Shown: positions 43,031-52,291 of the stretch, in pieces
How the letters are laid out: each line of letters starts with the position of its first letter
Numbering within the stretch: the first letter of the stretch is position 1
From: Acidovorax sp. DW039
Lineage (GTDB): Bacteria > Pseudomonadota > Gammaproteobacteria > Burkholderiales > Burkholderiaceae_C
Direction of reading: 5' to 3'
Assembly (NCBI RefSeq): GCF_037101375.1
Contig: NZ_AP029019.1
Span: forward strand, 3,510,001 to 3,574,000
Length of the DNA stretch: 64,000 bases
The notes under the pieces: generated by a model
Told to the model about the DNA's origin: nothing
Database searches by the model: none
The model's input: only the letters and a program-made list of their open reading frames with translations
Translations under genes and position numbers: made by a program

Positions 43031-45133
43031 TCAGATTTCAAGCCGCACGCCAGTAGGCACAGGTGCAGGGCGGGTGATGCGGCTGACGATGGCTGCAGCA
43101 ATGAACCCGGCAGGCACGCCAAACACTCCGGCAGAGATCGGCTGGATGCCGAACCAGAAGCCATCGGCCAGCATCCAGCCAGGCAGTGCCGCACGCACGG
43201 CTGGAACGTGCGAGAGCATGTAGTACACAGCGACCCCAAGCCCTGTCAGCATGCCCGCCACAGCGCCCTTGCGGGTGGTGCCGCGCCAGAAAATGCCAAG
43301 CACCATTACAGGCACAAAGGCGGAGGCCGCTAGCGAAAAAGAAGCCGACACCATGGTCAGAATCTCTGAGGGCTTGAGGGCGGCCACAAAAGCTGCCGCC
43401 AGCGCCACGGACAGGAGGGTGAACTTGGTCAGGATGACCCGCTGCTCGGGCGAAGCTTTGCGCTTGCTATCCCGGAAGTACAGGTCACGCACCAGGGCGT
43501 TGCTGATGGTGAGCAGCAGGCCATCGGCCGTAGACAACGCCGCAGCCAGCCCCCCGGCAGCCACCAGGCCCGACACCACATAAGGCAGGCCACCCAGCTC
43601 CGGTGTGGCCAGCATGATGAGGTCGGCCCCCAGGCGAATCTCACCAAACTGGACGATGCCGTCCTCATTCACGTCCTCAATCGACAGCAGCGAACTGTCT
43701 ACCCGCGCCCACTGTGCAATCCAGCTCGGCAGGGCCTCAAAGCTGCTGCCCACCAGGTTTTGCATGACTTCAAACTTGACCAGCACTGCCAGCGCGGGTG
43801 CGCTGAGATACAGCAGGGCAATGAAGAACAGCGACCATGCCACCGAGGCCCGCGCACCGCCCACGGTGGGCGAGGTGTAGTAGCGCGTGAGCAGATGGGG
43901 CAGCCCGGCCGTGCCCACCATCAGGCAAAACATGAGGGCGAGGAAATTGCGCCGGGCCAGGTCGTACTCGTGCTGCTCTTCGGGCGTGCCGTTGGGGTCG
44001 CCCGCATAGGCCTGGCTGTGCAACGGCAAGCCGCCCAGGGGCTTGGCTCGGTCGTAGTTTTCGTGCATTTCGCGCGTCCAGCGCTCGCGGGCCGTGGCCA
44101 CATCGCGGGGCAAGGCGGCCAGTTCGCGGCTGGCGTTCACGATCAAGCCTACGTCCGCGCCCTCTTCCCGCAACTGGTGGATTCGCGCCCGCTTGTGCTC
44201 CCGTTCACGCTCCAGGGCGGCCTCCACATCCTGCAGGCGCAGCTTCAGCTCCTCTGCCCTGCGCAGGTAGGACTGCACCACCTGGTGCTCTGCAGGTGAG
44301 TCGAGCAGCTGCGCTTCCAGATCGGCAATCTTGCCAATCTGAGCGCCATACACCGCAGGAGCCAGCGGGTTGCCCAGCTGCTTGTAGGCCAGCCAGGACA
44401 CGGGAATCAGAAACGCCAGCAGCAACACCACATACTGCGCCACCTGCGTCCAGGTGATGGCACGCATGCCGCCCAGAAAGGAGCACAGCAGGACGCCGCC
44501 TAGCCCCAGCATGATGCCGATCTCGAACTGCACACCCGTCAGGCGCGATGCGATGAGCCCCACACCGTAAATCTGGGCAATGACATACGTGAAAGAACAC
44601 AGCACCGCCGCCAGTGCGGCAATGATGCGGGGCCAGCGCCCGCCAAAACGCACATGGAAAAAGTCCGGAACGGTGTAGAGCCCCATGGCCCGAAGGTGAG
44701 GCGCAATCAACATCGCCACCAGGCAAAAGCCCCCCGTCCACCCGAGCAGATAGGCCAGCCCCCCTGCCTGCCCGGCCGTGCCGGAAAACCCCTGCAGGTA
44801 CAGCGCACCTGACAGGCTGATGAACGACGCCGCGCTCATCCAGTCGGCAGCAGCCGCCATGCCGTTGTACATGGGCGGTATGCGCCGCCCGGCCACGTAG
44901 TACTCCTCGGAGTCGGACGTGCGGCCATACACACCGATGCCCGCGTACACCATCACGGTGAGGAATAGGAAGATAGGGCCAATCCAGTGCCGCGACAGCC
45001 CCTGGCTCTCGGCCCAGGTCATCAGTGCCAGAAAGCCCAGCACCCCCAGCACATAAAGAATGAAAAACCGGTGAGGCCGCAAAAAGGCAGGGGCCCAGCC
45101 GCCGGGAACGCGGCGCTCGTTGCGCTCAGGCAC
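43031..45133 (-). CDS. Sodium:solute symporter, large subunit (VC_2705-like/ActP-like)
   Basis: A 700-aa polytopic symporter of the SSS family. The start GTG at 45131-45133 (VPERNERR) has a GGAG site and overlaps the small-subunit stop by 8 bases. Thirteen or so membrane segments are visible, e.g. FFILYVLGVLGFLALMTW and the SSS core ADWMSAASFISLSGALYLQG and GLAAALSTADGLLLTISNAL. A large charged coiled-coil insert (about residues 240-360) and an EF-hand-like loop (DVNEDGIVQFGE) sit between helices, as in the betaproteobacterial acetate/pyruvate-type branch. Substrate inferred to be a short monocarboxylate. Confidence 0.9.
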   Translation of the reverse strand: MPERNERRVPGGWAPAFLRPHRFFILYVLGVLGFLALMTWAESQGLSRHWIGPIFLFLTVMVYAGIGVYGRTSDSEEYYVAGRRIPPMYNGMAAAADWMSAASFISLSGALYLQGFSGTAGQAGGLAYLLGWTGGFCLVAMLIAPHLRAMGLYTVPDFFHVRFGGRWPRIIAALAAVLCSFTYVIAQIYGVGLIASRLTGVQFEIGIMLGLGGVLLCSFLGGMRAITWTQVAQYVVLLLAFLIPVSWLAYKQLGNPLAPAVYGAQIGKIADLEAQLLDSPAEHQVVQSYLRRAEELKLRLQDVEAALEREREHKRARIHQLREEGADVGLIVNASRELAALPRDVATARERWTREMHENYDRAKPLGGLPLHSQAYAGDPNGTPEEQHEYDLARRNFLALMFCLMVGTAGLPHLLTRYYTSPTVGGARASVAWSLFFIALLYLSAPALAVLVKFEVMQNLVGSSFEALPSWIAQWARVDSSLLSIEDVNEDGIVQFGEIRLGADLIMLATPELGGLPYVVSGLVAAGGLAAALSTADGLLLTISNALVRDLYFRDSKRKASPEQRVILTKFTLLSVALAAAFVAALKPSEILTMVSASFSLAASAFVPVMVLGIFWRGTTRKGAVAGMLTGLGVAVYYMLSHVPAVRAALPGWMLADGFWFGIQPISAGVFGVPAGFIAAAIVSRITRPAPVPTGVRLEI

Positions 45134-45494
45134 CAGGTTGCTCCGGGCCGCGCTGGGGTGACACTGGGCCAGAGGCCCGAGTTTGATCTGCTGGCGAAGC
45201 CTGCCCCTTGGCATCCTGCCGCTCAAACCAGCTCATGGCGCAGGCATACACCACCACAATGCCGATGAAGACCAGCACCGCGCCCTGGGCTGCCACCCAG
45301 TAACCCAGCGGCCAGTCTCCCAGCATGATGTGCTGGAGATCGCGCGCAAAGTAGGTCACCACAAAAGACACCAGCACCCACACGGCGAGCAGCCCGGCCT
45401 TGAGCCAGAGGTGCCGCACGTCGTGCAGGTCAGGAGGGAAAGGCCCGGCCAGTTCAGGCTCGGGAGGCTTTTGCCGGGGCAGCGGTGGACGCAC
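45126..45494 (-). CDS. Symporter small subunit, DUF4212
   Basis: A 122-aa membrane protein with two helices (LKAGLLAVWVLVSFVVTYFA and WVAAQGAVLVFIGIVVVYACAM) and a short charged tail, matching DUF4212, the partner subunit of this symporter branch. It starts with GTG (45492-45494) and overlaps the large-subunit start by 8 bases, so equal expression is expected. It lies 48 bases from the ppsA stop on the same strand, so it may be read through from ppsA. Confidence 0.9.
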   Translation of the reverse strand: MRPPLPRQKPPEPELAGPFPPDLHDVRHLWLKAGLLAVWVLVSFVVTYFARDLQHIMLGDWPLGYWVAAQGAVLVFIGIVVVYACAMSWFERQDAKGQASPADQTRASGPVSPQRGPEQPGA

Positions 45495-45542
45495 AGTTCA
45501 GAGCCTTTTCAGACACTCGTGCACGCAGCCCCGGCCTGGCGG

Positions 45543-47933
45543 TCAGCCCGCCAGTTGCTGCCAGGTGGCCACCACGCTGTCAGGGTTGAGCGAGATGGAG
45601 GAAATGCCCTCTTCCGACAGCCATTGGGCAAAGTCGGGATGGTCGCTGGGGCCCTGGCCGCAGATACCTACGTACTTGCCCTGGGCCTTGCACGCCCCGA
45701 TGGCACGGCGCAGCATGGCCTTGACGGCAGGGTCGCGCTCGTCAAAATCTGCCGCCAGCAGTTCCAGTCCCGAATCGCGGTCCAGCCCCAGGGTGAGCTG
45801 GGTCAGGTCGTTGGAGCCGATGGAGAAGCCGTCAAAGAACTGCAGGAACTCGTCGGCCAGGATGGCGTTGGAGGGCACCTCGCACATCATGATGACCTTG
45901 AGGTCGTCCTTGCCGCGCTCCAGGCCGTGGCTGGCCAGCAGCTTGGTCACGCGCTCGGCCTGGCCCAGCGTGCGCACAAACGGCACCATCACCTGCACAT
46001 TGGTCAGGCCCATGTCGTTGCGCACGCGCTTGAGTGCCTCACACTCCATGGCAAAGGCTTCGCCAAAGTCGGCACTGATGTAGCGCGCTGCACCGCGGAA
46101 GCCCAGCATCGGGTTCTCTTCCTCGGGCTCGTAACGGCTGCCGCCGATGAGCTTGCGGTACTCGTTGGACTTGAAGTCCGACAGGCGCACGATGACAGGC
46201 TTGGGCCAGAAAGCGGCGGCAATGGTGGCCACGCCCTCGGCAACCTTGTCCACGTAGAAAGCGCGGGGCGATGCATGGCCACGGGCCACCGACTCCACGG
46301 CCTTCTTCAGGTCGGCGTCGATCTGAGGGTAGTCGAGGATGGCCTTGGGGTGCACACCAATGTTGTTGTTGATGATGAACTCCAGGCGAGCCAGACCCAC
46401 CCCCTCGTTGGGCAACTGGGCAAAGTCAAATGCCAGCTGGGGGTTGCCCACGTTCATCATGATCTTGGTGGTGATGGCGGGCATGGAGCCGCGCTGCACC
46501 TCGGTCACCTCGGTCTCCAGCAGGCCGTCGTAGATGTGGCCGGTGTCGCCTTCGGCGCAGCTCACGGTCACCAGCGTGCCGTCCTTGAGGCGGTCGGTCG
46601 CATCGCCGCAACCCACCACGGCCGGGATGCCCAGTTCACGCGCAATGATGGCGGCGTGGCAGGTGCGGCCACCCCGGTTGGTGACGATGGCGCTGGCGCG
46701 CTTCATCACGGGTTCCCAGTTGGGGTCGGTCATGTCGGTCACCAGCACGTCACCGGGCTGCACCTTGTCCATTTCGGAGATGTTGTGCACCAGCCGCACA
46801 GGGCCCGTGCCAATCTTCTGACCGATGGCGCGGCCTTCAGCCAGCACGGCCCCCTGGCCCTTGAGCTTGTAACGCAGCTCGGCCTGGCCCTTGGACTGGC
46901 TCTTCACCGTCTCAGGGCGGGCTTGCAGGATGTAGAGCTGGCCGTCGGTGCCGTCCTTGCCCCACTCAATGTCCATGGGGCGGCCATAGTGCTGCTCGAT
47001 CACCAGCGCGTAGTGGGCCAGTTGCTCCACATCGGCGTCGGTCAGAGAGTAGCGGTTGCGCTGCTCGGTGGGCACGTCGGTGGTCTTGACCAGCTTGCCG
47101 CTGGCGGCCTTTTCTTCGGCGCTGGAAAAGACCATCTGGATCAGCTTGCTGCCCAGATTGCGGCGGATCACCGCCTTCTTGCCTGCCTTGAGCATGGGCT
47201 TGTGCACGTAGAACTCGTCCGGGTTCACGGCACCTTGCACCACGGTTTCGCCCAGGCCATAGCTGCTGGTGATGAACACCACGTCTTCAAAGCCGGATTC
47301 GGTGTCGATGGTGAACATCACGCCCGCTGCGCCCAGATCGGAGCGCACCATGCGCTGCACGCCTGCGGACAGGGCCACCACATCATGCGCAAAGCCCTTG
47401 TGCACGCGGTAGGAGATGGCGCGGTCGTTGTACAGCGACGCGAACACTTCCTTCATCTTGTGCAGCACATCGTCGATGCCGACCACGTTGAGGAAGGTTT
47501 CCTGCTGGCCTGCAAACGAGGCGTCGGGCAGATCTTCTGCCGTGGCAGACGAACGCACCGCAAAACTGGCCTGGGCATTGCCAGCAGACAGGGTGACAAA
47601 AGCGTCACGAATGGCCTGCTCCAGGTCGGCCGGGAAAGGCTGGGCCTCGACCATGGCGCGGATTTCCGCCCCCACCTGTGCCAGGGCACGGACGTCTTCG
47701 GTATCGAGTTGGGCCAGTTTGGCGCTGATCTTGTCGGCCAGACCATCGTGCGCCAGGAACTGGCGGAAGGCGTGGGCCGTGGTAGCAAAGCCGGTGGGCA
47801 CTCGCACGCCCTGGGGCAGTTGCGAGATCATTTCGCCGAGGGAGGCGTTTTTGCCGCCTACCGACTCGACATCGGTCATTCTCAGGTTTTCAAACGGTAC
47901 GACCAGGGCGGTCGGGCTGAAAAGTGCAGACAT
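45543..47933 (-). CDS. ppsA: Phosphoenolpyruvate synthase
   Basis: Makes phosphoenolpyruvate from pyruvate and ATP for gluconeogenesis. The ATG at 47931-47933 with GGAG upstream gives 796 aa, close to the E. coli 792. N-terminal ATP-grasp region ([18 protein letters not shown]), the phospho-His domain with [26 protein letters not shown], and the C-terminal PEP-binding barrel ([58 protein letters not shown]) are intact. It is divergent from ppsR, its expected kinase/pyrophosphorylase. Confidence 0.97.
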   Translation of the reverse strand: MSALFSPTALVVPFENLRMTDVESVGGKNASLGEMISQLPQGVRVPTGFATTAHAFRQFLAHDGLADKISAKLAQLDTEDVRALAQVGAEIRAMVEAQPFPADLEQAIRDAFVTLSAGNAQASFAVRSSATAEDLPDASFAGQQETFLNVVGIDDVLHKMKEVFASLYNDRAISYRVHKGFAHDVVALSAGVQRMVRSDLGAAGVMFTIDTESGFEDVVFITSSYGLGETVVQGAVNPDEFYVHKPMLKAGKKAVIRRNLGSKLIQMVFSSAEEKAASGKLVKTTDVPTEQRNRYSLTDADVEQLAHYALVIEQHYGRPMDIEWGKDGTDGQLYILQARPETVKSQSKGQAELRYKLKGQGAVLAEGRAIGQKIGTGPVRLVHNISEMDKVQPGDVLVTDMTDPNWEPVMKRASAIVTNRGGRTCHAAIIARELGIPAVVGCGDATDRLKDGTLVTVSCAEGDTGHIYDGLLETEVTEVQRGSMPAITTKIMMNVGNPQLAFDFAQLPNEGVGLARLEFIINNNIGVHPKAILDYPQIDADLKKAVESVARGHASPRAFYVDKVAEGVATIAAAFWPKPVIVRLSDFKSNEYRKLIGGSRYEPEEENPMLGFRGAARYISADFGEAFAMECEALKRVRNDMGLTNVQVMVPFVRTLGQAERVTKLLASHGLERGKDDLKVIMMCEVPSNAILADEFLQFFDGFSIGSNDLTQLTLGLDRDSGLELLAADFDERDPAVKAMLRRAIGACKAQGKYVGICGQGPSDHPDFAQWLSEEGISSISLNPDSVVATWQQLAG

Positions 47934-48253
47934 GGGAAAGCTCCAGAAGTTGAAACCGGGTCTGCATGCCAGGCGTAGCGAAGCTCCTGGCAAGCGGCCA
48001 TGCGCAGGCTGCAGCTTTGTCGTTGTGGTTGTGGGCCGACGGTGCGCATGGTGAGAATTTGGATAATTGCGGCCATTGTAGGCCCGAGCTTCTGGCAATG
48101 GGCTGACGCTTTCACCCGGCCCGCGCAAAACAGACAGTCCTGATGGTGAGCCTGCCCGCTTGTTGCAGGGCGGCCCACTGTCAGAATCTCCCGATCTGGC
48201 AGCTTGCAGCCCCCTGCACACTGCGCACGGACCAGAACACCAAAGGGCCCTCA
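47934..48253. other. 320-base divergent region between ppsA and ppsR
   Basis: Holds promoters for both genes and, in the ppsA leader, the inverted repeat described separately. No gene is supported. Confidence 0.6.
47998..48051 (-). repeat. Inverted repeat in the ppsA leader
   Basis: CCATGCGCA (47998-48006) and TGCGCATGG (48043-48051) are a perfect 9-bp inverted repeat around 36 bases, 65-118 bases before the ppsA start. Either a leader hairpin or a two-site operator. Confidence 0.4.
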
Positions 48254-49075
48254 ATGCATTCGCGCACCGTATTTTTTGTCTCCGACGGCACCGGCATCAC
48301 CGCCGAAACTTTCGGCAACGCCATCCTGGCCCAGTTCGAGATGAAGCCGCGCCACGTGCGCCTGCCCTTCATCGACACCGTGGACAAGGCCCACCAGGCG
48401 GTGCGGCAGATCAACCACACGGGCGAGATCGAGGGCAAGAAGCCCATCGTCTTCACCACGCTGGTCAACATGGAGGTGCTCAAGGTCATCCAAGAAGGCT
48501 GCAAGGGCATGCTGCTCGATATGTTTGGCACCTTTGTGCACCCGCTGGAGCAGGAGCTGGGCATCAAGTCCAACCACCGCATCGGGCGCTTTTCCGACGT
48601 GAGCCGCAGCAAGGAATACAACGACCGCATCGAGGCTATCAACTTCAGCCTGGCGCATGACGACGGGCAGAGCAACAAGGACCTGGCCGGGGCCGATGTG
48701 ATTCTGGTGGGCGTGAGCCGCAGCGGCAAAACCCCCACCAGCCTGTACCTGGCCATGCAGTGCGGCCTGAAAGCGGCCAACTACCCGCTGATCCCCGAAG
48801 ACTTTGAGCGCCGCCAGCTGCCCCCGGCCCTGGTGCCCTTCCGCCAAAAAATCTTTGGCCTGACGATCAGCCCCGAGCGACTGGCCGAAATCCGCAGCGA
48901 GCGCCGCCCCAACTCCCGCTACGCCAGCCTGGAAAACTGCCGCGCCGAGGTGGCCGAGGCCGAAGCGATGATGCGCCGCTCGGGTATCCGGTGGCTGTCC
49001 ACCACCACCAAGTCGATTGAAGAGATCGCCACCACCATCCTGCAGGAAGTGCGGCCAGAGCGGCTGGTGTACTGA
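48254..49075 (+). CDS. ppsR: PEP synthase regulatory protein (bifunctional kinase/pyrophosphorylase)
   Basis: A 273-aa DUF299 enzyme that inactivates PEP synthase by ADP-dependent phosphorylation and reactivates it by phosphate-dependent pyrophosphorylation. Start [28 protein letters not shown], and the P-loop-like [15 protein letters not shown] is intact. Divergent from ppsA, as usual in proteobacteria. The ribosome site is weak (GGGCCCTCA). Confidence 0.95.
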   Translation: MHSRTVFFVSDGTGITAETFGNAILAQFEMKPRHVRLPFIDTVDKAHQAVRQINHTGEIEGKKPIVFTTLVNMEVLKVIQEGCKGMLLDMFGTFVHPLEQELGIKSNHRIGRFSDVSRSKEYNDRIEAINFSLAHDDGQSNKDLAGADVILVGVSRSGKTPTSLYLAMQCGLKAANYPLIPEDFERRQLPPALVPFRQKIFGLTISPERLAEIRSERRPNSRYASLENCRAEVAEAEAMMRRSGIRWLSTTTKSIEEIATTILQEVRPERLVY

Positions 49076-49097
49076 CACGCGATTCACCGCACCGAAC

Positions 49098-49138
49098 GCT
49101 ATTAAATCAATAGCTGCCTACGCTTATATATAAAGCGC
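49098..49138 (+). repeat. 41-bp two-hairpin repeat, copy 5
   Basis: GCTATT-N5-AATAGC (6-bp first stem) then CGCTT-N7-AAGCG, in the 79-base gap between convergent ppsR and hmuV. Confidence 0.85.
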
Positions 49139-49154
49139 TAGAGGGCTAAAACAC

Positions 49155-50219
49155 CTAAATTCCGGATTCAGCCGTAGCCCCGGACATCAGCAACTGGCGC
49201 ACGCCATCACTGGCACGCACCTCGGTGCAGCCCACGCCCCACACGCGTGCTACGGCCTGCGGGGTGATGACATCGTCCACCGACCCCCACTGGCCCGTGC
49301 CTTGGGCCAGCAGCAGCGCATCGTGCGCGTAGCGCAGCGCCAGGTTCAGGTCGTGCAGCACGGCCACCACGCCCACGCCTTGCTGCACGGCCCAGTGGCG
49401 CAGCAAGCGCAGGGTCTGGTGCTGGTGGGCCAGGTCCAGGGCGGCGGTGGGCTCGTCCAGCAGCAGCCAGCGGTGCGCAGCGCCCGCCACCGGCTCCCAG
49501 ATCTGTGCCAAGGCCCGTGCCAGGTGGGTGCGCGCGCGCTCCCCACCTGAGAGGGTGGTCACGCTGCGCCCCGCCAGATGCGCCACACCCGTGGTCTGCA
49601 TGGCGGCGTCCACCATCTGCGCGTCGGCTGCGCTGGGATGGTGGCGGTGCGGGTAGCGCCCCATCTCCACCACTTCGCGCACGGTGAAGTCAAACGCCAC
49701 GGCCGTGTCCTGCGGCATCACGGCGCGCCAGCGGGCAATCTGGTCCGGTGCATGCTCTGCCACCGCCCTGCCCTGCAGCAGCACCTGGCCGTGCGCGGGT
49801 TCGGCCAGCCCTGCCAGCAGGCCGAGCAGAGTGGATTTGCCCGCTCCATTGGGGCCGAGGATGGCCGTGACCCGGCCCGGCTGAAAAACGCCGCTGACCC
49901 GCGCCAGCACCGGCTGCCCCGGCGGGGCCACGCCCACGTCCAGACACTGCAGCCACTGCCCTGCGCGGGATGGGAGCCTGTCGGACTTGGAAATCGTCGG
50001 CTGCAAATTGACCTCAGCGGTCCATTTTTGGCTTCGCCGCTCTTCGAGAGCACCGTCTTTTTGCCCCATAGCCCGGCTATGGGGCTGCAAATCCGGCAAA
50101 AACTGTCCTCGCTGGGGCCAATTTTCGCTTTCGACGCTCCAAGTCCGGCAGGCTCCTAGCGGTGGGCGGTGGGCCGCCTCTCCTTCTCCCTCGGTCAATT
50201 CATCAAGCTGTCGTCTCAC
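49155..50219 (-). CDS. hmuV: Heme ABC transporter ATPase HmuV with element-derived N-terminal insert
   Basis: ATP-binding subunit driving heme import with HmuTU. The frame from GTG 50217-50219, overlapping the hmuU stop, is 354 aa, about 90 more than the family norm. The conserved protein spans about residues 89-354: Walker A GPNGAGKST, signature LSGGERARTHLARAL, Walker B RWLLLDEPTAALDL and the H-loop VLHDLNLAL. Residues about 22-82 are translated from a 184-bp inverted-repeat element. Alternatively translation restarts further down, but no ATG with a ribosome site lies close to the core. The ATPase itself looks complete. Confidence 0.88.
   Translation of the reverse strand: MRRQLDELTEGEGEAAHRPPLGACRTWSVESENWPQRGQFLPDLQPHSRAMGQKDGALEERRSQKWTAEVNLQPTISKSDRLPSRAGQWLQCLDVGVAPPGQPVLARVSGVFQPGRVTAILGPNGAGKSTLLGLLAGLAEPAHGQVLLQGRAVAEHAPDQIARWRAVMPQDTAVAFDFTVREVVEMGRYPHRHHPSAADAQMVDAAMQTTGVAHLAGRSVTTLSGGERARTHLARALAQIWEPVAGAAHRWLLLDEPTAALDLAHQHQTLRLLRHWAVQQGVGVVAVLHDLNLALRYAHDALLLAQGTGQWGSVDDVITPQAVARVWGVGCTEVRASDGVRQLLMSGATAESGI
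49973..50156. mobile_element. 184-bp MITE-like element with 19-bp terminal inverted repeats
   Basis: Left end GGAGCCTGTCGGACTTGGA (49973-49991) and right end TCCAAGTCCGGCAGGCTCC (50138-50156) are inverted repeats with 18 of 19 matches. Similarity continues imperfectly inward for about 40 bases (AAATTG-CC-CAGCG on both sides), and the centre is a perfect 23-base palindrome, GCCCCATAGCC-C-GGCTATGGGGC (50063-50085). No transposase is encoded. A target-site duplication is not obvious. It lies in the 5' part of hmuV. Confidence 0.75.
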
Positions 50220-51349
50220 ACCCGCCCCCTGAACTGGCGCAGCATGAACAAAAACAGGGGCGCACCCAGCACCGCAGTGAGCACGCCCAAGGGCAGCTCC
50301 GCCGGTTTGACCGCCGTGCGCGCCACGGTGTCGGCCAGCAGCACCAGCGCAGCCCCCAGCAAGGCCGATGCAGGCAGCACCACGCGGTGGTCTGGCCCCG
50401 CCAGCAGGCGCACACCATGGGGTGCCACCAGGCCAATGAAACCGATGATGCCTGTGGCCGCAGTGACCGCCCCCACAGCCAGCGCCGCCACGCCAATGGC
50501 CAGGCGCTTGGTGCGCTCCACCGGCACGCCCAAAAGGCGCGCCTGCGCCTCACCCAGCGCCAGGGCATTGAGCGGGCGGGCCAGCCAGCCAGCGCCCACA
50601 GCCGCCACGCACACGGCCAGCGCCACCAGCATGGCAGTGCCCCAGCGCGCACCACCCAGGCTGCCCATCAGCCACATCTGCAGATTGCGCAGTTGCTCGT
50701 CGGTGGACACAAAACTCAGATAACCCAGCCCGGCCCCGGCCAGCGCATTCACCGCCACCCCGGCCAGCAGCATCATGCCCACACGGGTGCCGCTGGCGGA
50801 TTGGGCCAGCATGTAAATCAACAAAGTCACCAGCAGGCCGCCCGCAAAGGCCGTGCCCACCAGCGGCCAGCTGCCCAGGGCGCGTGGCAGGCTGGGCCAC
50901 CACAGCCCGCCCAGCACAATGGCCGTGGCCGCTGCCAGCGCAGCCCCCGCACTTACGCCCACCAGGCCAGGGTCGGCCAGCGGGTTGCGGAACAGGCCTT
51001 GCATCAACGCCCCTGCCAGCGCCAGGCCCGCCCCCGCCGCCGCGCCCAGTACCAGGCGCGGCAGGCGGATGTGCATGAACACCAGGTGCCCTGATCCGGC
51101 AGGCTCCGCGCCCGTGAGCACCGCAAGCACCACCTGCCAGAGTTCTCCCGCGCCCAGGGCGTAAGCCCCGTGGGTGCTGGCCACCACCAGCGCAACCAGT
51201 GCCAAAGCGCCCGTCACGCCGATCACCCAGCGGGCAGGCAGCCGCTGGCCGCCCAGCGTTGGAAGGGCGTGGCGCAGGGCGTGGCGTACACGCTGCCGCC
51301 ACGAGAGGGGCGCGTTGAGCGAATCCAAGGCGGCAGCAACAGGAGGCAT
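50216..51349 (-). CDS. hmuU: Heme ABC transporter permease HmuU
   Basis: A 377-aa FecCD-type permease with about ten membrane helices. The ATG at 51347-51349 is preferred; the longer frame begins with TTG. Conserved stretches: LPRLVLGAAAGAGLALAGALMQGLFRNPLADPGLVGVSAGAALAAA and TGIIGFIGLVAPHGVRLLAGPDHRVVLPASALLGA. It starts 36 bases after hmuT and its stop overlaps the hmuV start codon. Confidence 0.94.
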   Translation of the reverse strand: MPPVAAALDSLNAPLSWRQRVRHALRHALPTLGGQRLPARWVIGVTGALALVALVVASTHGAYALGAGELWQVVLAVLTGAEPAGSGHLVFMHIRLPRLVLGAAAGAGLALAGALMQGLFRNPLADPGLVGVSAGAALAAATAIVLGGLWWPSLPRALGSWPLVGTAFAGGLLVTLLIYMLAQSASGTRVGMMLLAGVAVNALAGAGLGYLSFVSTDEQLRNLQMWLMGSLGGARWGTAMLVALAVCVAAVGAGWLARPLNALALGEAQARLLGVPVERTKRLAIGVAALAVGAVTAATGIIGFIGLVAPHGVRLLAGPDHRVVLPASALLGAALVLLADTVARTAVKPAELPLGVLTAVLGAPLFLFMLRQFRGRV

Positions 51350-51385
51350 GGTGAACAGCGGCAGGCAGTGCAATCCAACGGCGAA

Positions 51386-52291
51386 TCAGGCCACCAGCGC
51401 CCGCATGCGGGTGTGCAATTCCTGCACCGCGCCGGGCAGACGGGGCCCGAAGCCCAGCAGGTGGTTGGCGTCCATGGCCACCAGGGCCTTGCGCGAGAAG
51501 GCCGGGGTCAGCGCCAGTTCGGGCCGTTGCCAGAAGGTGCGCTCGCCCCCCATGGCCTCGATGCCCTGGGTGGTGTTGAGCAGCACTTCGGGCGCGGCCT
51601 CGGCCAGGGCCTCCGCTGTCCAGGGGCGGTAGCCCGCAAAGCCGGTGACGGCATTGAGGCCGCCCGCAAAGCGGATGAGCGCATCGGCCGCCGTGCCCGT
51701 GCCCGCCACCATGGGGCTGCCGCCATGCGACAGGATGAACAGCGCACGCGGCTTGCGCGGGGCCGCCGCCACCTGCTGCTGCACGCGCGCCCACTCGGCA
51801 TCCAGCCGCACCTGCAGGGCCTGGGCAGCGCTCTCACGCCCCACCACCTGGCCTACTACGGTCACCTTGCGCTGCACCTCGGCCCAGTTGTGGCTGGCAG
51901 GCACCAGCTCGATGCGCACGCCTGCGCTGCGCACCTGGTCCAGCACCACGCGGGGGCCCGCCTCTTCCGTGCCCAGCAACACATCAGGCCGCAGGGAAAG
52001 GACCCCTTCTGCCGACAGCTGGCGCATGTAACCCACCTTGGGTGTGCGCTGCGCAGCCTCGGGGAACAGGCTGGTCGTGTCCGTGCCCACCAGCAGGCCT
52101 TGTGCGCCCAGCTGGTAGACCACCTCGGTCAACGCACCACCCAACACCACCAGGCGCTGCGCGGGGCGGGTTTGCGCCTGCGCTGCCCAGGGCAACCCGG
52201 CGGCAGCGCCACCCATGGCCGCCATCACACCCTGTATCAGGGCCCGGCGCTGCAAGCCTGCGCGGGCTTTCATCCCATCACGTTCGGTCAT
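51386..52291 (-). CDS. hmuT: Heme-binding periplasmic protein HmuT
   Basis: A 301-aa class III binding protein. Signal peptide (ALIQGVMAAMGGAAAGLPWAAQAQ) then RLVVLGGALTEVVYQLGAQGLLVGTDTTSLFPEAA, with the Tyr in LTEVVYQLG and TPKVGYMRQLSAEGVLSLRPDVLLG positioned as in heme-binding members. It overlaps the hmuS stop by 4 bases (ATGA), a sign of coupling. Confidence 0.93.
   Translation of the reverse strand: MTERDGMKARAGLQRRALIQGVMAAMGGAAAGLPWAAQAQTRPAQRLVVLGGALTEVVYQLGAQGLLVGTDTTSLFPEAAQRTPKVGYMRQLSAEGVLSLRPDVLLGTEEAGPRVVLDQVRSAGVRIELVPASHNWAEVQRKVTVVGQVVGRESAAQALQVRLDAEWARVQQQVAAAPRKPRALFILSHGGSPMVAGTGTAADALIRFAGGLNAVTGFAGYRPWTAEALAEAAPEVLLNTTQGIEAMGGERTFWQRPELALTPAFSRKALVAMDANHLLGFGPRLPGAVQELHTRMRALVA

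Noticed and set aside
45183-47978. A 931-codon open frame on the plus strand opposite ppsA
   Set aside because: Composition (His/Gly/Val-rich) is that of an antisense shadow, and PEP synthase fills the other strand.
50000-50219. Extra N-terminus of HmuV as a new functional domain
   Set aside because: Residues 22-82 map exactly to an inverted-repeat element, so the sequence is better explained by insertion.
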